From IMG/VR virus record IMGVR_UViG_3300010883_000038, positions 1 to 54,108 of that record: a stretch of 54,108 bases of DNA; one strand, written 5' to 3'. Below the pieces are notes generated by a model, which was not told the origin of the DNA, did no database searches, and saw nothing but the letters and a program-made list of their open reading frames with translations. The translations under genes and the position numbers were made by a program. Source of the stretch: a virus. Shown here one piece after another: positions 39,843-49,429 of the stretch; the first letter of the stretch is position 1; each line of letters starts with the position of its first letter.

Positions 39843-39851
39843 AATAAATAT
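39843..39851 (-). promoter_or_regulatory. Promoter-like element, ATATTTATT
   Basis: Minus-strand ATATTTATT in an AT-rich spacer, about 60 bases upstream of the 115-aa gene. It resembles the elements at 3461 and 9058 but the background is so AT-rich that chance is likely. Confidence 0.25.
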
Positions 39852-39889
39852 ATATATTTTATACTAGAAGATAAATTATATACTATCTT

Positions 39890-40243
39890 TTAAGATTCTT
39901 TAGAATTAACCGGAGCTTCTTCGGCTTCTTCTATTTTCATATATTTAGAAAATGTATACCATAAAAAAGTATATTTTAAAAGCTCTTTAAATTCTGCCTC
40001 TCTCGTTTCTGGTTCTCCAGAAAATGATTTGCTTAGTGCGGTAATATATGTAACACTTTTAGTTTTAGGATTCTTACCAGACTTTTCATAACGAGCTTGC
40101 TTCATGTATTGCTTTCCAAAAAGCTTAAACTTACCCGTTGCTCCCTCTTCGCAATACAAAAAAGAAGTATCTTTAAGAACTACGAATAACAATGATACCC
40201 AAACTTTAATAATAGCGAAAATAACTCTAATTTTATTGAACAT
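39890..40243 (-). CDS. Small membrane protein, 117 aa
   Basis: Start placed at the ATG at 40243-40241, which has AGGAGA just upstream; the longer reading from 40273 adds ten residues without a ribosome site. The N-terminus has one probable membrane helix (IRVIFAIIKVWVSLLFVVL, about residues 5-23), followed by a soluble part rich in Lys and Glu (SKSFSGEPETREAEFKELL) and an aromatic segment (YTFLWYTFSKYMK). The end is acidic (EEAEEAPVN). Function is unknown; a membrane-anchored protein expressed with the fibre region could relate to lysis or superinfection, but nothing specific supports either. Confidence 0.68.
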   Translation of the reverse strand: MFNKIRVIFAIIKVWVSLLFVVLKDTSFLYCEEGATGKFKLFGKQYMKQARYEKSGKNPKTKSVTYITALSKSFSGEPETREAEFKELLKYTFLWYTFSKYMKIEEAEEAPVNSKES

Positions 40244-40323
40244 GTTTTCTCCTGAATTGTATATTACCGGCAATAATCTAAAAGTTAATTTTTTAAACTG
40301 CCGGGAGATATAAATAAAAAAAA

Positions 40324-40343
40324 TCCCCCTCCGAAGAGAGGGA
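40324..40343 (-). terminator. Strong UUCG intrinsic terminator after the 822-aa fibre gene
   Basis: Minus strand: TCCCTCTC-TTCG-GAGGGGGA, an eight-pair stem (one G-U) with the very stable C(UUCG)G loop, followed by eight T. It begins about 30 bases after the fibre stop codon. Confidence 0.92.
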
Positions 40344-40373
40344 CAAAACTAAGGTTAGTTTTATTTTTTAAGC

Positions 40374-42842
40374 TTAACTCATAGAAACGAGTATCTGAAG
40401 ATCGTCACCAGCTTCTATCAATGCACTAGAAAAGTGAATTTCCATAGCACCAGATGCAATACCACCTGTTGAAGAAATATCGTAGTCTCCGGATCCGGAA
40501 CCCAACGTTGGAGGTGTAAGAAGAACACCATTCATGAATACCATGATCTTTGAGTAATCTTTACTACCGTTCACGTAAAATTCTGAAAGACTTTTCGGAA
40601 GTCCAGAAGATATCATAGTTGTTCCTGCAGGAGCTGTTGGATGAGCTCCGCCGGCACCAAAGTGCATGATGGTGCTATAACCAGCAGCAACTTGATTTGC
40701 AACAACTTCACGCGAGATCTGAAAGTTCATTGCACGACCTGTACCGTCCAGCTTCGCAAACAATGTTGCATCTGCAGCAATACGAGCAGCCTCTTCATTG
40801 GACATTGCCAATTCAGCAGCAGCTTGGTTAGCATCAACATCAGACTGAATCGCATTACGAGCAACAAGATCAGCAGCATCTTTGACTTCTGCAGCTAATT
40901 CGTTAGCATCAACATCAGCTTGAATCGCAGCACGAGCAGTTGCAGCAGCGCCATCGTCAGCACCGTGTTGTGCAACGATTGCGTTACGTGCAGCAAGACT
41001 TAATGCAGCAGCGGCTGTATCAGCAGCTTTGTAATCAGCATCCATTGCAGCTAAAGATGCATCAGCATCAGCTTCGTTAGCATCAACATCAGACTGAATA
41101 GCAGCACGAGCAGTTGCAGCAGCACCATCATCAAGACCATGTTGTGCAACGATTGCAGCACGAGCAGTTGCAGCAGAAGCGAAAGAAGCTAGAGAAGAAA
41201 CTTCGTTAGCATCGACATCAGACTGAATCGCATTACGAGCAGTTGCAGCAGAAGCGAAAGAAGCATCAGCAGCTAATTCGTTAGCGTCAACATCATTCTG
41301 AATAGAAGCACGAGCAGATGAAGCAGCAGCGAAAGATCCTAGAGAAGAAACTTCGTTAGCATCAACATCAGCCTGAACAACAGCACGAGCATCTGCATTA
41401 GTAGTTGCAGCAGAAGAATCTGCAGCAGCAAATTCACTTCTGATAGCAGTACGATCACCAGCAGCAGCACCATCATCAGCGCCATGTTGAGCGATGATTG
41501 CGTTACGACCAGCCAAGTTAGCACTTGCAGCAGCAGTATCAGCAGCAGCAAATTCAGTTCTTACAGCAGCACGATCAGTTGCAGCAGCAGTAATATCACC
41601 ATTTGTAGCAAGAATTTCTGCATTCAAGTTACCAATAACAACAGCAAGTGCATCATCATTAACTGTATCAACAGAGTTGATTAAAGTAACGATTTCAGCA
41701 AATGAATCTTTGTCAGCAGAAGATGCTAATAAGATTGCATCAATGCGGCCTTCTTCAGTTTCAACTTTTGCATCAGCAGTTGCTTTTGCAGATACTAACA
41801 AAGCGTCAGCAGCAGATTTTGCAGTAATGATTGCAGCTTCAGCAAGAGACAAATCACTAGCTTGTTTAGCAACCTGAGCAGCCAATGCAATATCGTTAGA
41901 TGCTTCATAAGCAGCTTCTTTAGCTACCTGTGCAGCAAGACCAGAAGTCAATACACCTTCAGCAGCACGAGCAGCAGTTGCTTCAGCAGCGATTGCAAGG
42001 TCAGCATCAGCTTCGTTAGCGTCAACATCAGCTTGAATTCCAGCTTCAGCAGCAAGACGAGCAACCAATTCAGCAGCAACAGCAGCATCCGCAACACTTT
42101 TTGCAGAAAGAATTGAAGCATCACGTGCAGATTCGTTAGCAATACGAGCATCACCAGCAAATGTACGTTCAGCAGCATCACCAGCAGCGCGCGCAACCAA
42201 TTCAGCAGCTAGACCGTTCGTAAGAACAAGCTCAGCAGCACGAGCAGCCAATGCTTCAGCAGACAAATTTGCAGTCAAAGTTGCATCAGCAGCTTTGTAT
42301 GCAAGATCCATTGCAGCTCTTTCGCTTTCTTGCTTAACTTCTTGAGCAGTAAGATCCATACCGATTCCACCGGTGAAAGTATCTTGAGCAGCATCTATTA
42401 AAGCTTGAGCAGTTTCACTTGCAGTAATAAGGCTGACTGTTACGAGTGCCGCAGCAGTATCAGCAGCTTTGTATGCAAGATCCATTGCAGCAAGAGCAGC
42501 ATCAGAATCAGCTTCATTTTGATCAACATCAGCTTGAAGAGCATTACGACCAGCTAAAGAGGCTGCAGCTTCGAATGAATCAGCGCTCATACGATTGCTT
42601 GTTTCAGCAGCAAGAGCAGCATCAGCAGCTAATTTAGCAGCAGCAATTTCAGAAGTTCTTGTAGATTCGTTACCAGCACGAGCAGCAGCTGCTTGTGATT
42701 CAACAGTTGCTATTGCAAAGTCGACAGAGTTAAAATCGATAATGATTCCGGAAGCATCAACTTTAGTTGTTCCAGCATTAGATCCAGTAACAACAGAATT
42801 CAATTCTATCTGTTTGAGTTGGATTTTTGATTTTTGTGACAT
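40374..42842 (-). CDS. Alanine-rich tail-fibre protein with heptad-like repeats, 822 aa
   Basis: An 822-aa protein, over a third alanine. Residues 30-690 consist of imperfect repeats such as DVDANEADADASLAAMDAD and RNAIVAQHGADDGAAA, with eight copies of a V-D-(A/Q)-N-(E/Q) element. This pattern forms extended trimeric coiled-coil shafts in phage fibres. The DNA of the repeats is nearly identical in places (a gttagcatcaacatcag core), so it is prone to recombination. The C-terminal 100 residues are different and globular: FYVNGSKDYSKIMVFMNGVL, a glycine-rich loop, then G-D-Y-D-I-S and a final strand ALIEAGDDLQILVSMS. This end matches the C-terminal domains of the 1999-aa protein. A long shaft with a distal tip is the likely role. 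The start has TGGAGA and the gene ends at a strong terminator. Confidence 0.82.
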   Translation of the reverse strand: MSQKSKIQLKQIELNSVVTGSNAGTTKVDASGIIIDFNSVDFAIATVESQAAAARAGNESTRTSEIAAAKLAADAALAAETSNRMSADSFEAAASLAGRNALQADVDQNEADSDAALAAMDLAYKAADTAAALVTVSLITASETAQALIDAAQDTFTGGIGMDLTAQEVKQESERAAMDLAYKAADATLTANLSAEALAARAAELVLTNGLAAELVARAAGDAAERTFAGDARIANESARDASILSAKSVADAAVAAELVARLAAEAGIQADVDANEADADLAIAAEATAARAAEGVLTSGLAAQVAKEAAYEASNDIALAAQVAKQASDLSLAEAAIITAKSAADALLVSAKATADAKVETEEGRIDAILLASSADKDSFAEIVTLINSVDTVNDDALAVVIGNLNAEILATNGDITAAATDRAAVRTEFAAADTAAASANLAGRNAIIAQHGADDGAAAGDRTAIRSEFAAADSSAATTNADARAVVQADVDANEVSSLGSFAAASSARASIQNDVDANELAADASFASAATARNAIQSDVDANEVSSLASFASAATARAAIVAQHGLDDGAAATARAAIQSDVDANEADADASLAAMDADYKAADTAAAALSLAARNAIVAQHGADDGAAATARAAIQADVDANELAAEVKDAADLVARNAIQSDVDANQAAAELAMSNEEAARIAADATLFAKLDGTGRAMNFQISREVVANQVAAGYSTIMHFGAGGAHPTAPAGTTMISSGLPKSLSEFYVNGSKDYSKIMVFMNGVLLTPPTLGSGSGDYDISSTGGIASGAMEIHFSSALIEAGDDLQILVSMS
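40780..42600 (-). repeat. Internal DNA repeat array in the 822-aa fibre gene
   Basis: A gttagcatcaacatcag-type core occurs about eight times with few changes (examples near 40827, 40905, 41078, 41205, 41281, 41358, 42018, 42520), separated by similar alanine-codon runs. Spacing is irregular, unlike a CRISPR array, and everything stays in the fibre frame. Confidence 0.75.
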
Positions 42843-43091
42843 ATTAATTTCTCCATAGAAATTTAGTTTAGTTTATTCTTACGAAATGCAAGAATAATCA
42901 ACATATAACTTAAACAAAACTTAACTTAAGAATGCCTATAAGTCCTAAGACTTTAAGCGCTTTTATTAATATTTGAAAGCAATTTAAATATGAAATATGA
43001 AACTGATCCGCTCAGATGCGATATCTATATATATTTTAAAACTAACTTTCTCGATTTTCAACTTGTATACCAATAAGTATGCCAGATTATT
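42843..43091 (-). promoter_or_regulatory. Intergenic region upstream of the 822-aa fibre gene with promoter-like elements
   Basis: No gene is supported in these 249 bases. On the minus strand GGCATACTTATT lies at 43072-43080, matching the GGCATACTTATA string at 4097. A related GGACTTATAGG lies near 42937-42946, about 95 bases before the fibre start. Either could drive fibre expression. Confidence 0.35.
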
Positions 43092-43325
43092 TTAATTCCT
43101 ATATAAAATTTTCTTTAAATTTCTTACGTGATTATCATAAACGGCGCATTGAGAAGACGCGAATTCTATAGCGTATTTTATCCCCATGGATTGTGGGTCA
43201 TCAAATTCGAACATAAACTGTCCAGATGGCTCCCTAAATGCGTTTGACAATACCATTCCCTTCATCATTAAAAATGCGGCTATTGATAAATCTGATGTTT
43301 TATATTTTTCAACTTCTGCTGTCAC
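43092..43325 (-). CDS. Small protein, 77 aa
   Basis: Not recognised. The 77-aa product starts at a GTG with an ideal AGGAGG site, which makes the gene credible in spite of its size. It is amphipathic, with Met-rich segment (IAAFLMMKGMVLSNAFREP) followed by FMFEFDDPQSMGIKYAIEFA and a short polar end. A D-D-P segment and several Phe/Met suggest a compact fold; similar short DUF-like proteins occur in T4-like phages. It sits between two fibre genes, preceded by an ATACTTATA element (43380-43388). Confidence 0.6.
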   Translation of the reverse strand: MTAEVEKYKTSDLSIAAFLMMKGMVLSNAFREPSGQFMFEFDDPQSMGIKYAIEFASSQCAVYDNHVRNLKKILYRN

Positions 43326-43379
43326 GTTTTTATCCTCCTATAAATAGATACCTTGAATATTTGCTTTGGCCTATTCTGA

Positions 43380-43388
43380 TATAAGTAT
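43380..43388 (-). promoter_or_regulatory. Promoter-like element, ATACTTATA
   Basis: Minus-strand GGAATACTTATA lies after the stop of the 1999-aa gene and about 55 bases before the 77-aa gene start, in a 100-base gap with no other content. Same element as at 4097. Confidence 0.4.
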
Positions 43389-43425
43389 TCCTTAAATATG
43401 CGTTTAAAACTTCAATTATAACAAA

Positions 43426-46400
43426 TTAAAATATAATCACTTGAACCATATCATTCTGCTCTAAAACTGAGTTAAACAATATTGAGCCTGTCGACTGTAA
43501 CACATAATCGTATGCGGATCCGGTTCTTAAAGATTGACCGTTTAAAAAAACATCAATTCGATCTGGATTGTAATTAACTGATGAAAAGTCCATAGAATGA
43601 CAGTCATATGGCTGTGCGATTGCGTGCGAACCGGTGATATCAAAAAACTTTTTTGACCTGTTCGTGGATATTGCAATTTCTTGTGGATTAGCCGTTGAAA
43701 TACTAATACCATCGGCGGCCCTTAATACTCTTTGGTTTGCATGCGATGTCTCTGAACCGAATGTTACAAATTGCATTGTTGTAAAATCAACCATTGTTGG
43801 ATCTTTAAGCTTAGATATTACAGCGCTAATATGATCCGACGAATCTAGTCCGAAAGAAAACCTTACACTTGATGATGCAATTATAGAATAGTCAGCCGCT
43901 GACGAAGCAACATCAGATGATGATCCAGAAAGCAGCAATTGGCCGTTAAGATAAACGTCGATTAGATTACTATCATATGAAACGTCTGAAAAGTCTGAAC
44001 CGTGCACAGAGAAGTCAGTATTAGTAGGGTGCGACGATGTTACGAAATATCCTTTCTTATTACGCGCTGAAACAGCTGTGAGATCTGCGGAAATTTTAAA
44101 TTGATTTGACCCGGTTGTTATTTTTATACCAGGCCCTGCTTCAATTAATTTTGCATTTGGAGTCGATCCAGACAATTCAGATACAAGATATTGTACGTCT
44201 GCATCTCCTGTACCAGCTTGCTCTAAAGCTGTTATTGTTATTGACCCGTCGCTACCAGATACTATAGAAATATTATTTCCCTGCCGTATATATGAAGATC
44301 CATCAGATAACTGTGTTAACGATCCGGATAGGGCGGGAGCCGTAACGGTACCGGTAAATCTAGATCCAGTAATCGTTGCTATAATCGAATTATCAACTGT
44401 CAATTCTGAAGTGTCGATTAAAAGTCCGCCGCTAGGTTTAAGATCTAGACGAAGCATTGTCCCAGCAAGATCTAAGCCATCCCCTGCAGTATAAGTTGTG
44501 TTAGTATCAGTATAATTTGAAGTGTGGATTGTACTATTGCTGGTCTGAGTCCAGTCAATATGCTCAGCAGATGAGTAACTTGATAACTGATTGTGATTAA
44601 AGTCTGATGAAATATAGGTAGTATCGGTATCAGAAGAAGATATTGTAATATGCCCTGCTGAAGATGAAACTATAGTAATATTTTCCCCTTCACGGAGATA
44701 CGATGTTCCATCCTGCAGGCGTGTTAACGACCCCGATAATGCTGGAGCTGATACCACTCCAGAAAAGTCTGAGCCTGTAAGTGTTGCTACAATCGAATTA
44801 TCAATATCTAATTCTGCGGAAGTTATTGTAAGACCAGATCCGGATTTTAAATCTAATTCGAATTCTGTCCCACTTAATTCTAAACCGGCTCCGGGGGTAT
44901 ATGTTGTGTTGGTATCAGAATAATTGTCAGCATGAACAGTACCAACACCGGAAATAGTTAGATCTACAGTCGCGGTTGCTCCATCAACAATACCACTCAA
45001 CTTAGTTTTTAAAACGTTCGTAAAGTTATTTTGAGTTAAGCCGCCGTCTCCGACAGTATATGTGGTATCAATATAATTTGCCGTATGAATTGCTGCAGCG
45101 TTAGCTTGTGTCCAATCGATATGCTCGTTAGATACAAAGTTAGTAAGCTGATCATGATCAAAATCTGAAGATGTATACGTAGTATCTGTATCCGTAGCCG
45201 TTATAGTAATTGTATCTGACTCTGTACTTGTTGTTATTGAAACGTTAGAGCCAGCAGCCAACGTTAAAGTATCTGTTTGTGAATCAGCTACAATATTGTC
45301 TTGGCCAGCAACCGAAAGAGTGCTAAATGCGTTTGTTGCTCCTCCAGTTGATGTAATAGTTATAGCCCCGGAAGACCCAGTAACAATAGTAACGTTTGAT
45401 CCAGCGATCAAATAAGAACTACCATCAGCTAATCGTGTTAATGAGCCTGTAAGATAGTTTCCTTTCAATAATGAGCCACTAACTGTTGTTGTAGAATGTA
45501 TCGATCCCGTAACTCCAACATGCCCAGAAAACACCGATCCGGAAAGAGTCGCGACAACTGAATTGTCTACGGATAGAGCTGTTCCACTTAGGCTTAAGCC
45601 TGTTTCGGCTGTATAAGTAGTATCTGTGTTAGTATAATTTGACTCATGAATCTGACTGGGAGATGAAGTTGTCCAGTCAATATGCTCGTTTGCCACGAAT
45701 CCGGATAAGTCGTCATGGACAAAATCTGCCGATTCATATGTTGTATTAGTATCGACAGATGATATCGTAATCGCGCCAGAAGACCCGGATAAGACCGTAA
45801 TGTTATTTCCTGCACGAATGTAAGAGGAACCGTCAGAAAGATGCGTAAGCGAACCAGATAGAGCCGGGGCTGTGACAGTGCCAGTGAAGGCTGATCCAGT
45901 AATAGTTGCAATTATAGAATTATCAACCGACAATTTAGTGGAATCGATTACAAGCCCGGATGCTGGCTTAATATCTAATGCGAACTTTGTTCCGGAAAGA
46001 TCTATTCCAGCTCCAGAAGTATATGTCGTATCCGTATCAATATAATTTGTAGAATGCATAGTTCCAGCATTCATTTGCGTCCAGTCTATATGCTCGTTTG
46101 CTTCAAATCCAGCTAGCTGATTGTGATTAAAATCTGATGATACGTATGTAGTATTAGTGTCTGTTGATTCTATCGTTAAGGTGTTACCAGACATAACAGT
46201 AGAAACATTAGTTCCGCCAGCTATTGTTAGAGTGTCTCCAGGCGTCATTGCCCCGAACCCAGAATCACCGGCAATGACAGTATCAGAAACTGCAAATTCT
46301 AAGTTTCCGTTATCGTCGTTATACGTTACTGTGATCCCAACCTCTGCGCCATCTATCATGCCGCCGACCATATCTTGAACCTGCTCTATGGTAAGTTGAG

Positions 46401-49400
46401 TATCAGTGTTAACAGAACCGGGGAGGTTGCTTACAAGCACTTTTTTAGTTGAATTATCTGTTGAGTCTTGAATTACTACGTAATCGCCGGCAGCAGCGGT
46501 AGCACCTAGAGCTGAAAGCCCAGAAGCGTCAAGAGCTAAAGAAACTGCCCCTGTATTACTACCTCCTGATAATCCGCTACCAGCAGTAACTGAAGTGATA
46601 TCGCCATTTCCCTCTGGTAAAGCTGCAGAAATTGTTATTGCGCCAGACGAACCGGTTACTATTTGAACGTTCGAACCTGCTATTATATATGAAGTACCGT
46701 CTTGAAGTTTTGTAAGTGATCCGGATAACGCCGGAGCTGATACAGTTCCGGAAAATATCGACCCTGTCAGAGTAGCTACGATTGAATCATTTATCGAAAG
46801 TGTGGTTCCAGATAAGTCTAAGCCAGTACTAGCAGTGTAAGTAGTGTCTGTATCCGTGTAATTATCAGAATGAATAGTACCAGCGCCCGACACAGTTAGA
46901 TCGACTGTGTTTGTTGCGTTAGATGCAATACTATCTAACTTGGCTTTTAAATTATTTGCAAAATTGTTTTGAGTTAACCCTCCGTCTCCAACACTATATG
47001 TGGTATCTGTATAATTGCTAGCGTGAATAATACCGGCAGAAGAAGAGGTCCAGTCAATATGTTCAGCAGATACAAAGTTAGTAAGCTGATCATGATCAAA
47101 ATCCCCGGAGGTGTAAGTTGTGTCTGTGTCTGACGATGTTATTGTAATCGCGCCGGAAGACCCTGTTGCTATCGTAACATTTGGGCCGGCGATGAGATAA
47201 CTCGAGCCATCTTGAAGATTAGTTAGTGATCCAGTGAGTGCAGGAGCTGATACGGTTCCGGAAAAAGTTGATCCGGTGATTGTTGCGATTATAGAATTAT
47301 CAACATCTAATTTTGCTGATGTGACTTTAAGACCGGAATCTGTCTTAATATCTATAGCTATTTCTGTGCCCGTTAAATCAAGGCCGGCTCCCGCGGTATA
47401 AGTTGTATCTGTATTGGTATAATTTGTCGTGTTGATTGTTCCAGTGTTAGCTTGTGTCCAATCAATATGCTCGTTAGATACGAATCCGGATAAATCATCA
47501 TGGACAAAATCAGAAGATACGTATGTAGTATCAGTATCTGTAGTGGTTATTGTTAGAGTATCACCAGATATTGTAGTGGTTACGTTAGTTCCGCCAGCTA
47601 TATTTAATGTGTTCCCAGGAATTATAGCTGTTGAACCAGAATCTCCCGAAATACCTAAAGCTGATACTATAAAATCGATCTCTCCGTTTATGTCATCATA
47701 TGCAATTGCGATACCGTTTTTTGTTCCACCTAATGCTATAAGATTACCGGCGTAGTCCTCGACCTGCTCCTGAGTAAGGTGTGTATTTGTGTCAATCGAT
47801 GTAATTGTAATCGTATCAGAATTATTATCTGTTGTTATACTAACGTTAGGCCCGGCCGACAATGTTAAAGTATCTGTGTTATCGTCCGCGATTACGTTAT
47901 CTTGCCCTTCAACGGATATTGTTTTGAAAACGTTCTGTGCTGCATTAGATGAAATTGTCACAGCGCCTGATGATCCGGTGACTATTGTGATATTATTTCC
48001 AGCTATCATGTAACTAGAACCGTCACTCAAATTTGTCAACGACCCGGAAAGTGACGGAGCTGATACTACTCCAGAGAAAACTGACCCAGTGAGTGTAGCG
48101 ACTATAGAATTGTCGACGGCCAACTGATTAGAATTGATCTTTATTCCGCCAGAAGATTTAAGATTAGCGCTTAAAACAGTACCGTTAAGATTTAGGCCAG
48201 CGGCTGTTGTATATGTTGTGTTTGTGTCAGTAGAAGATATTGTAATATAGCCGGCAGATGCCGACGCTATAGAAACATTCTCGCCACCGCGAAGATAGGA
48301 TGTTCCATCTTGCAATTGTGTTAACGAACCTGATAAAACTGGAGCAGATACCACTCCGGAAAACTGAGATCCTGTAAGAGACGCAAAAATAGAATTATCT
48401 ACGGCTAATTTGCCGGTGGCTGTTTTTATACCACCATTTGTCTGTATCGCAGTGCTAAAAACATTTCCAGATAAACTAAGTCCATTTCCAGCTGTATATG
48501 TTGTATCAGTAGCCGTTGATGCAATTGTTATTGATCCGTTTGAAGCTGACGTTACAGCTATATCATTGCCAGCTACCAGATAAGATGTTCCGTCGCTAAG
48601 ATTAGTCAACGAGCCAGAAAGAGCGGGAGCTTTTATTGTTCCAGAAAATGTGGATCCTGTAAGCGTTGCGATTATAGAATTGTCGATCCCAATTGAATCA
48701 GCACTAACCGATATCCCTGTTCCCGCCCCAATATTAATTGTTGCGACCCCAGCTTCAGATCCGCCTGTAAGTCCAGTTCCGGCAACGATTTCAGTAATAT
48801 CGCCCTCTGCTGCCGCAGCAACGACCGCATCTAAATATCTTCCTATATATAAATAAGCTTCAACATATTCTGGATTATTTGAATGATCTCCAGACCCAGG
48901 AGGATCCTGCTGAAAAAGTATCCCGTTATAATAATCAATTGTCCAATCTCTTGAATCTAATAAAGGAATTTGAGTCCCAGAATTCTTTTCAGCAGTACCG
49001 CCATAAAATGGCTTAGCCTCGTACCTAGAACCAAATGACCCGGGAACTAATTGAAGTGCCCCATTCGAACTATATAATACAGAGTTGTTCACGAATAGTC
49101 CAGTCGGCCCATGGTTCGAACCAATCTCGTATCCGGATGGTAACTTTAATTTAAATGCGTGACGCCCGACAGCACTATCCGTACCCGCTATAAACTCACA
49201 TTCAAACCTAACTAATTCAACTTGATAATTTCCAGTACCTGATCTATCATACAAGTTACTAAATGATGGCGATGGTGGTATTGGATCTCCATATATTGTT
49301 GAACTTCCTAAGGTTATGTTTGAAGGCAACCCCTCGTTAGCAAGCGACTTATTATTTGACGTGTGCGCCTTGCCAGACAATTTCTTAATTGAAAGATTTA

Positions 49401-49425
49401 TTTTTGTTGAATCACTTAAAGACAT
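43426..49425 (-). CDS. Giant repeat-rich tail-fibre/adhesin protein, 1999 aa
   Basis: A 1999-aa beta-rich fibre. After an N-terminal region of about 235 residues that includes structural-looking strands (VELVRFECEFIAGTDSAVG), nine copies of a module follow. Each has a V-D-N-S-I-(I/V)-A-T-L-T-G-S start, F-S-G-x-V-S-A-P-A-L-S, G-S-L-T-x-L-x-D-G-(S/T)-S-Y and a G-S-S-G-A-I-T-I-S end. Linkers of D-T-D-T-T-Y and E-H-I-D-W-T type separate them. The last 200 residues hold two similar domains with DVYLNGQLLLSGS and DVFLNGQSLRTGS, also found at the end of the 822-aa protein. Such repeats form stacked beta-helical shafts in phage fibres. The start lies four bases after the stop of the 1432-aa gene. Host-recognition role is inferred. 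Confidence 0.82.
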   Translation of the reverse strand: MSLSDSTKINLSIKKLSGKAHTSNNKSLANEGLPSNITLGSSTIYGDPIPPSPSFSNLYDRSGTGNYQVELVRFECEFIAGTDSAVGRHAFKLKLPSGYEIGSNHGPTGLFVNNSVLYSSNGALQLVPGSFGSRYEAKPFYGGTAEKNSGTQIPLLDSRDWTIDYYNGILFQQDPPGSGDHSNNPEYVEAYLYIGRYLDAVVAAAAEGDITEIVAGTGLTGGSEAGVATINIGAGTGISVSADSIGIDNSIIATLTGSTFSGTIKAPALSGSLTNLSDGTSYLVAGNDIAVTSASNGSITIASTATDTTYTAGNGLSLSGNVFSTAIQTNGGIKTATGKLAVDNSIFASLTGSQFSGVVSAPVLSGSLTQLQDGTSYLRGGENVSIASASAGYITISSTDTNTTYTTAAGLNLNGTVLSANLKSSGGIKINSNQLAVDNSIVATLTGSVFSGVVSAPSLSGSLTNLSDGSSYMIAGNNITIVTGSSGAVTISSNAAQNVFKTISVEGQDNVIADDNTDTLTLSAGPNVSITTDNNSDTITITSIDTNTHLTQEQVEDYAGNLIALGGTKNGIAIAYDDINGEIDFIVSALGISGDSGSTAIIPGNTLNIAGGTNVTTTISGDTLTITTTDTDTTYVSSDFVHDDLSGFVSNEHIDWTQANTGTINTTNYTNTDTTYTAGAGLDLTGTEIAIDIKTDSGLKVTSAKLDVDNSIIATITGSTFSGTVSAPALTGSLTNLQDGSSYLIAGPNVTIATGSSGAITITSSDTDTTYTSGDFDHDQLTNFVSAEHIDWTSSSAGIIHASNYTDTTYSVGDGGLTQNNFANNLKAKLDSIASNATNTVDLTVSGAGTIHSDNYTDTDTTYTASTGLDLSGTTLSINDSIVATLTGSIFSGTVSAPALSGSLTKLQDGTSYIIAGSNVQIVTGSSGAITISAALPEGNGDITSVTAGSGLSGGSNTGAVSLALDASGLSALGATAAAGDYVVIQDSTDNSTKKVLVSNLPGSVNTDTQLTIEQVQDMVGGMIDGAEVGITVTYNDDNGNLEFAVSDTVIAGDSGFGAMTPGDTLTIAGGTNVSTVMSGNTLTIESTDTNTTYVSSDFNHNQLAGFEANEHIDWTQMNAGTMHSTNYIDTDTTYTSGAGIDLSGTKFALDIKPASGLVIDSTKLSVDNSIIATITGSAFTGTVTAPALSGSLTHLSDGSSYIRAGNNITVLSGSSGAITISSVDTNTTYESADFVHDDLSGFVANEHIDWTTSSPSQIHESNYTNTDTTYTAETGLSLSGTALSVDNSVVATLSGSVFSGHVGVTGSIHSTTTVSGSLLKGNYLTGSLTRLADGSSYLIAGSNVTIVTGSSGAITITSTGGATNAFSTLSVAGQDNIVADSQTDTLTLAAGSNVSITTSTESDTITITATDTDTTYTSSDFDHDQLTNFVSNEHIDWTQANAAAIHTANYIDTTYTVGDGGLTQNNFTNVLKTKLSGIVDGATATVDLTISGVGTVHADNYSDTNTTYTPGAGLELSGTEFELDLKSGSGLTITSAELDIDNSIVATLTGSDFSGVVSAPALSGSLTRLQDGTSYLREGENITIVSSSAGHITISSSDTDTTYISSDFNHNQLSSYSSAEHIDWTQTSNSTIHTSNYTDTNTTYTAGDGLDLAGTMLRLDLKPSGGLLIDTSELTVDNSIIATITGSRFTGTVTAPALSGSLTQLSDGSSYIRQGNNISIVSGSDGSITITALEQAGTGDADVQYLVSELSGSTPNAKLIEAGPGIKITTGSNQFKISADLTAVSARNKKGYFVTSSHPTNTDFSVHGSDFSDVSYDSNLIDVYLNGQLLLSGSSSDVASSAADYSIIASSSVRFSFGLDSSDHISAVISKLKDPTMVDFTTMQFVTFGSETSHANQRVLRAADGISISTANPQEIAISTNRSKKFFDITGSHAIAQPYDCHSMDFSSVNYNPDRIDVFLNGQSLRTGSAYDYVLQSTGSILFNSVLEQNDMVQVIIF
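44250..48700 (-). repeat. Nine-copy protein module repeat in the 1999-aa gene
   Basis: The nine DNSI.ATLTGS...FSG modules are recognisable in protein but diverged in DNA (different codons for the same residues), unlike the nearly identical repeats in the 822-aa gene. This suggests older duplication with purifying selection. Confidence 0.8.
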
Positions 49426-49429
49426 AACT

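Noticed and set aside
40780-42600. Possible CRISPR-like direct repeats
   Set aside because: Repeats are in frame, irregularly spaced, and encode a fibre shaft; there are no unique spacers or cas genes.
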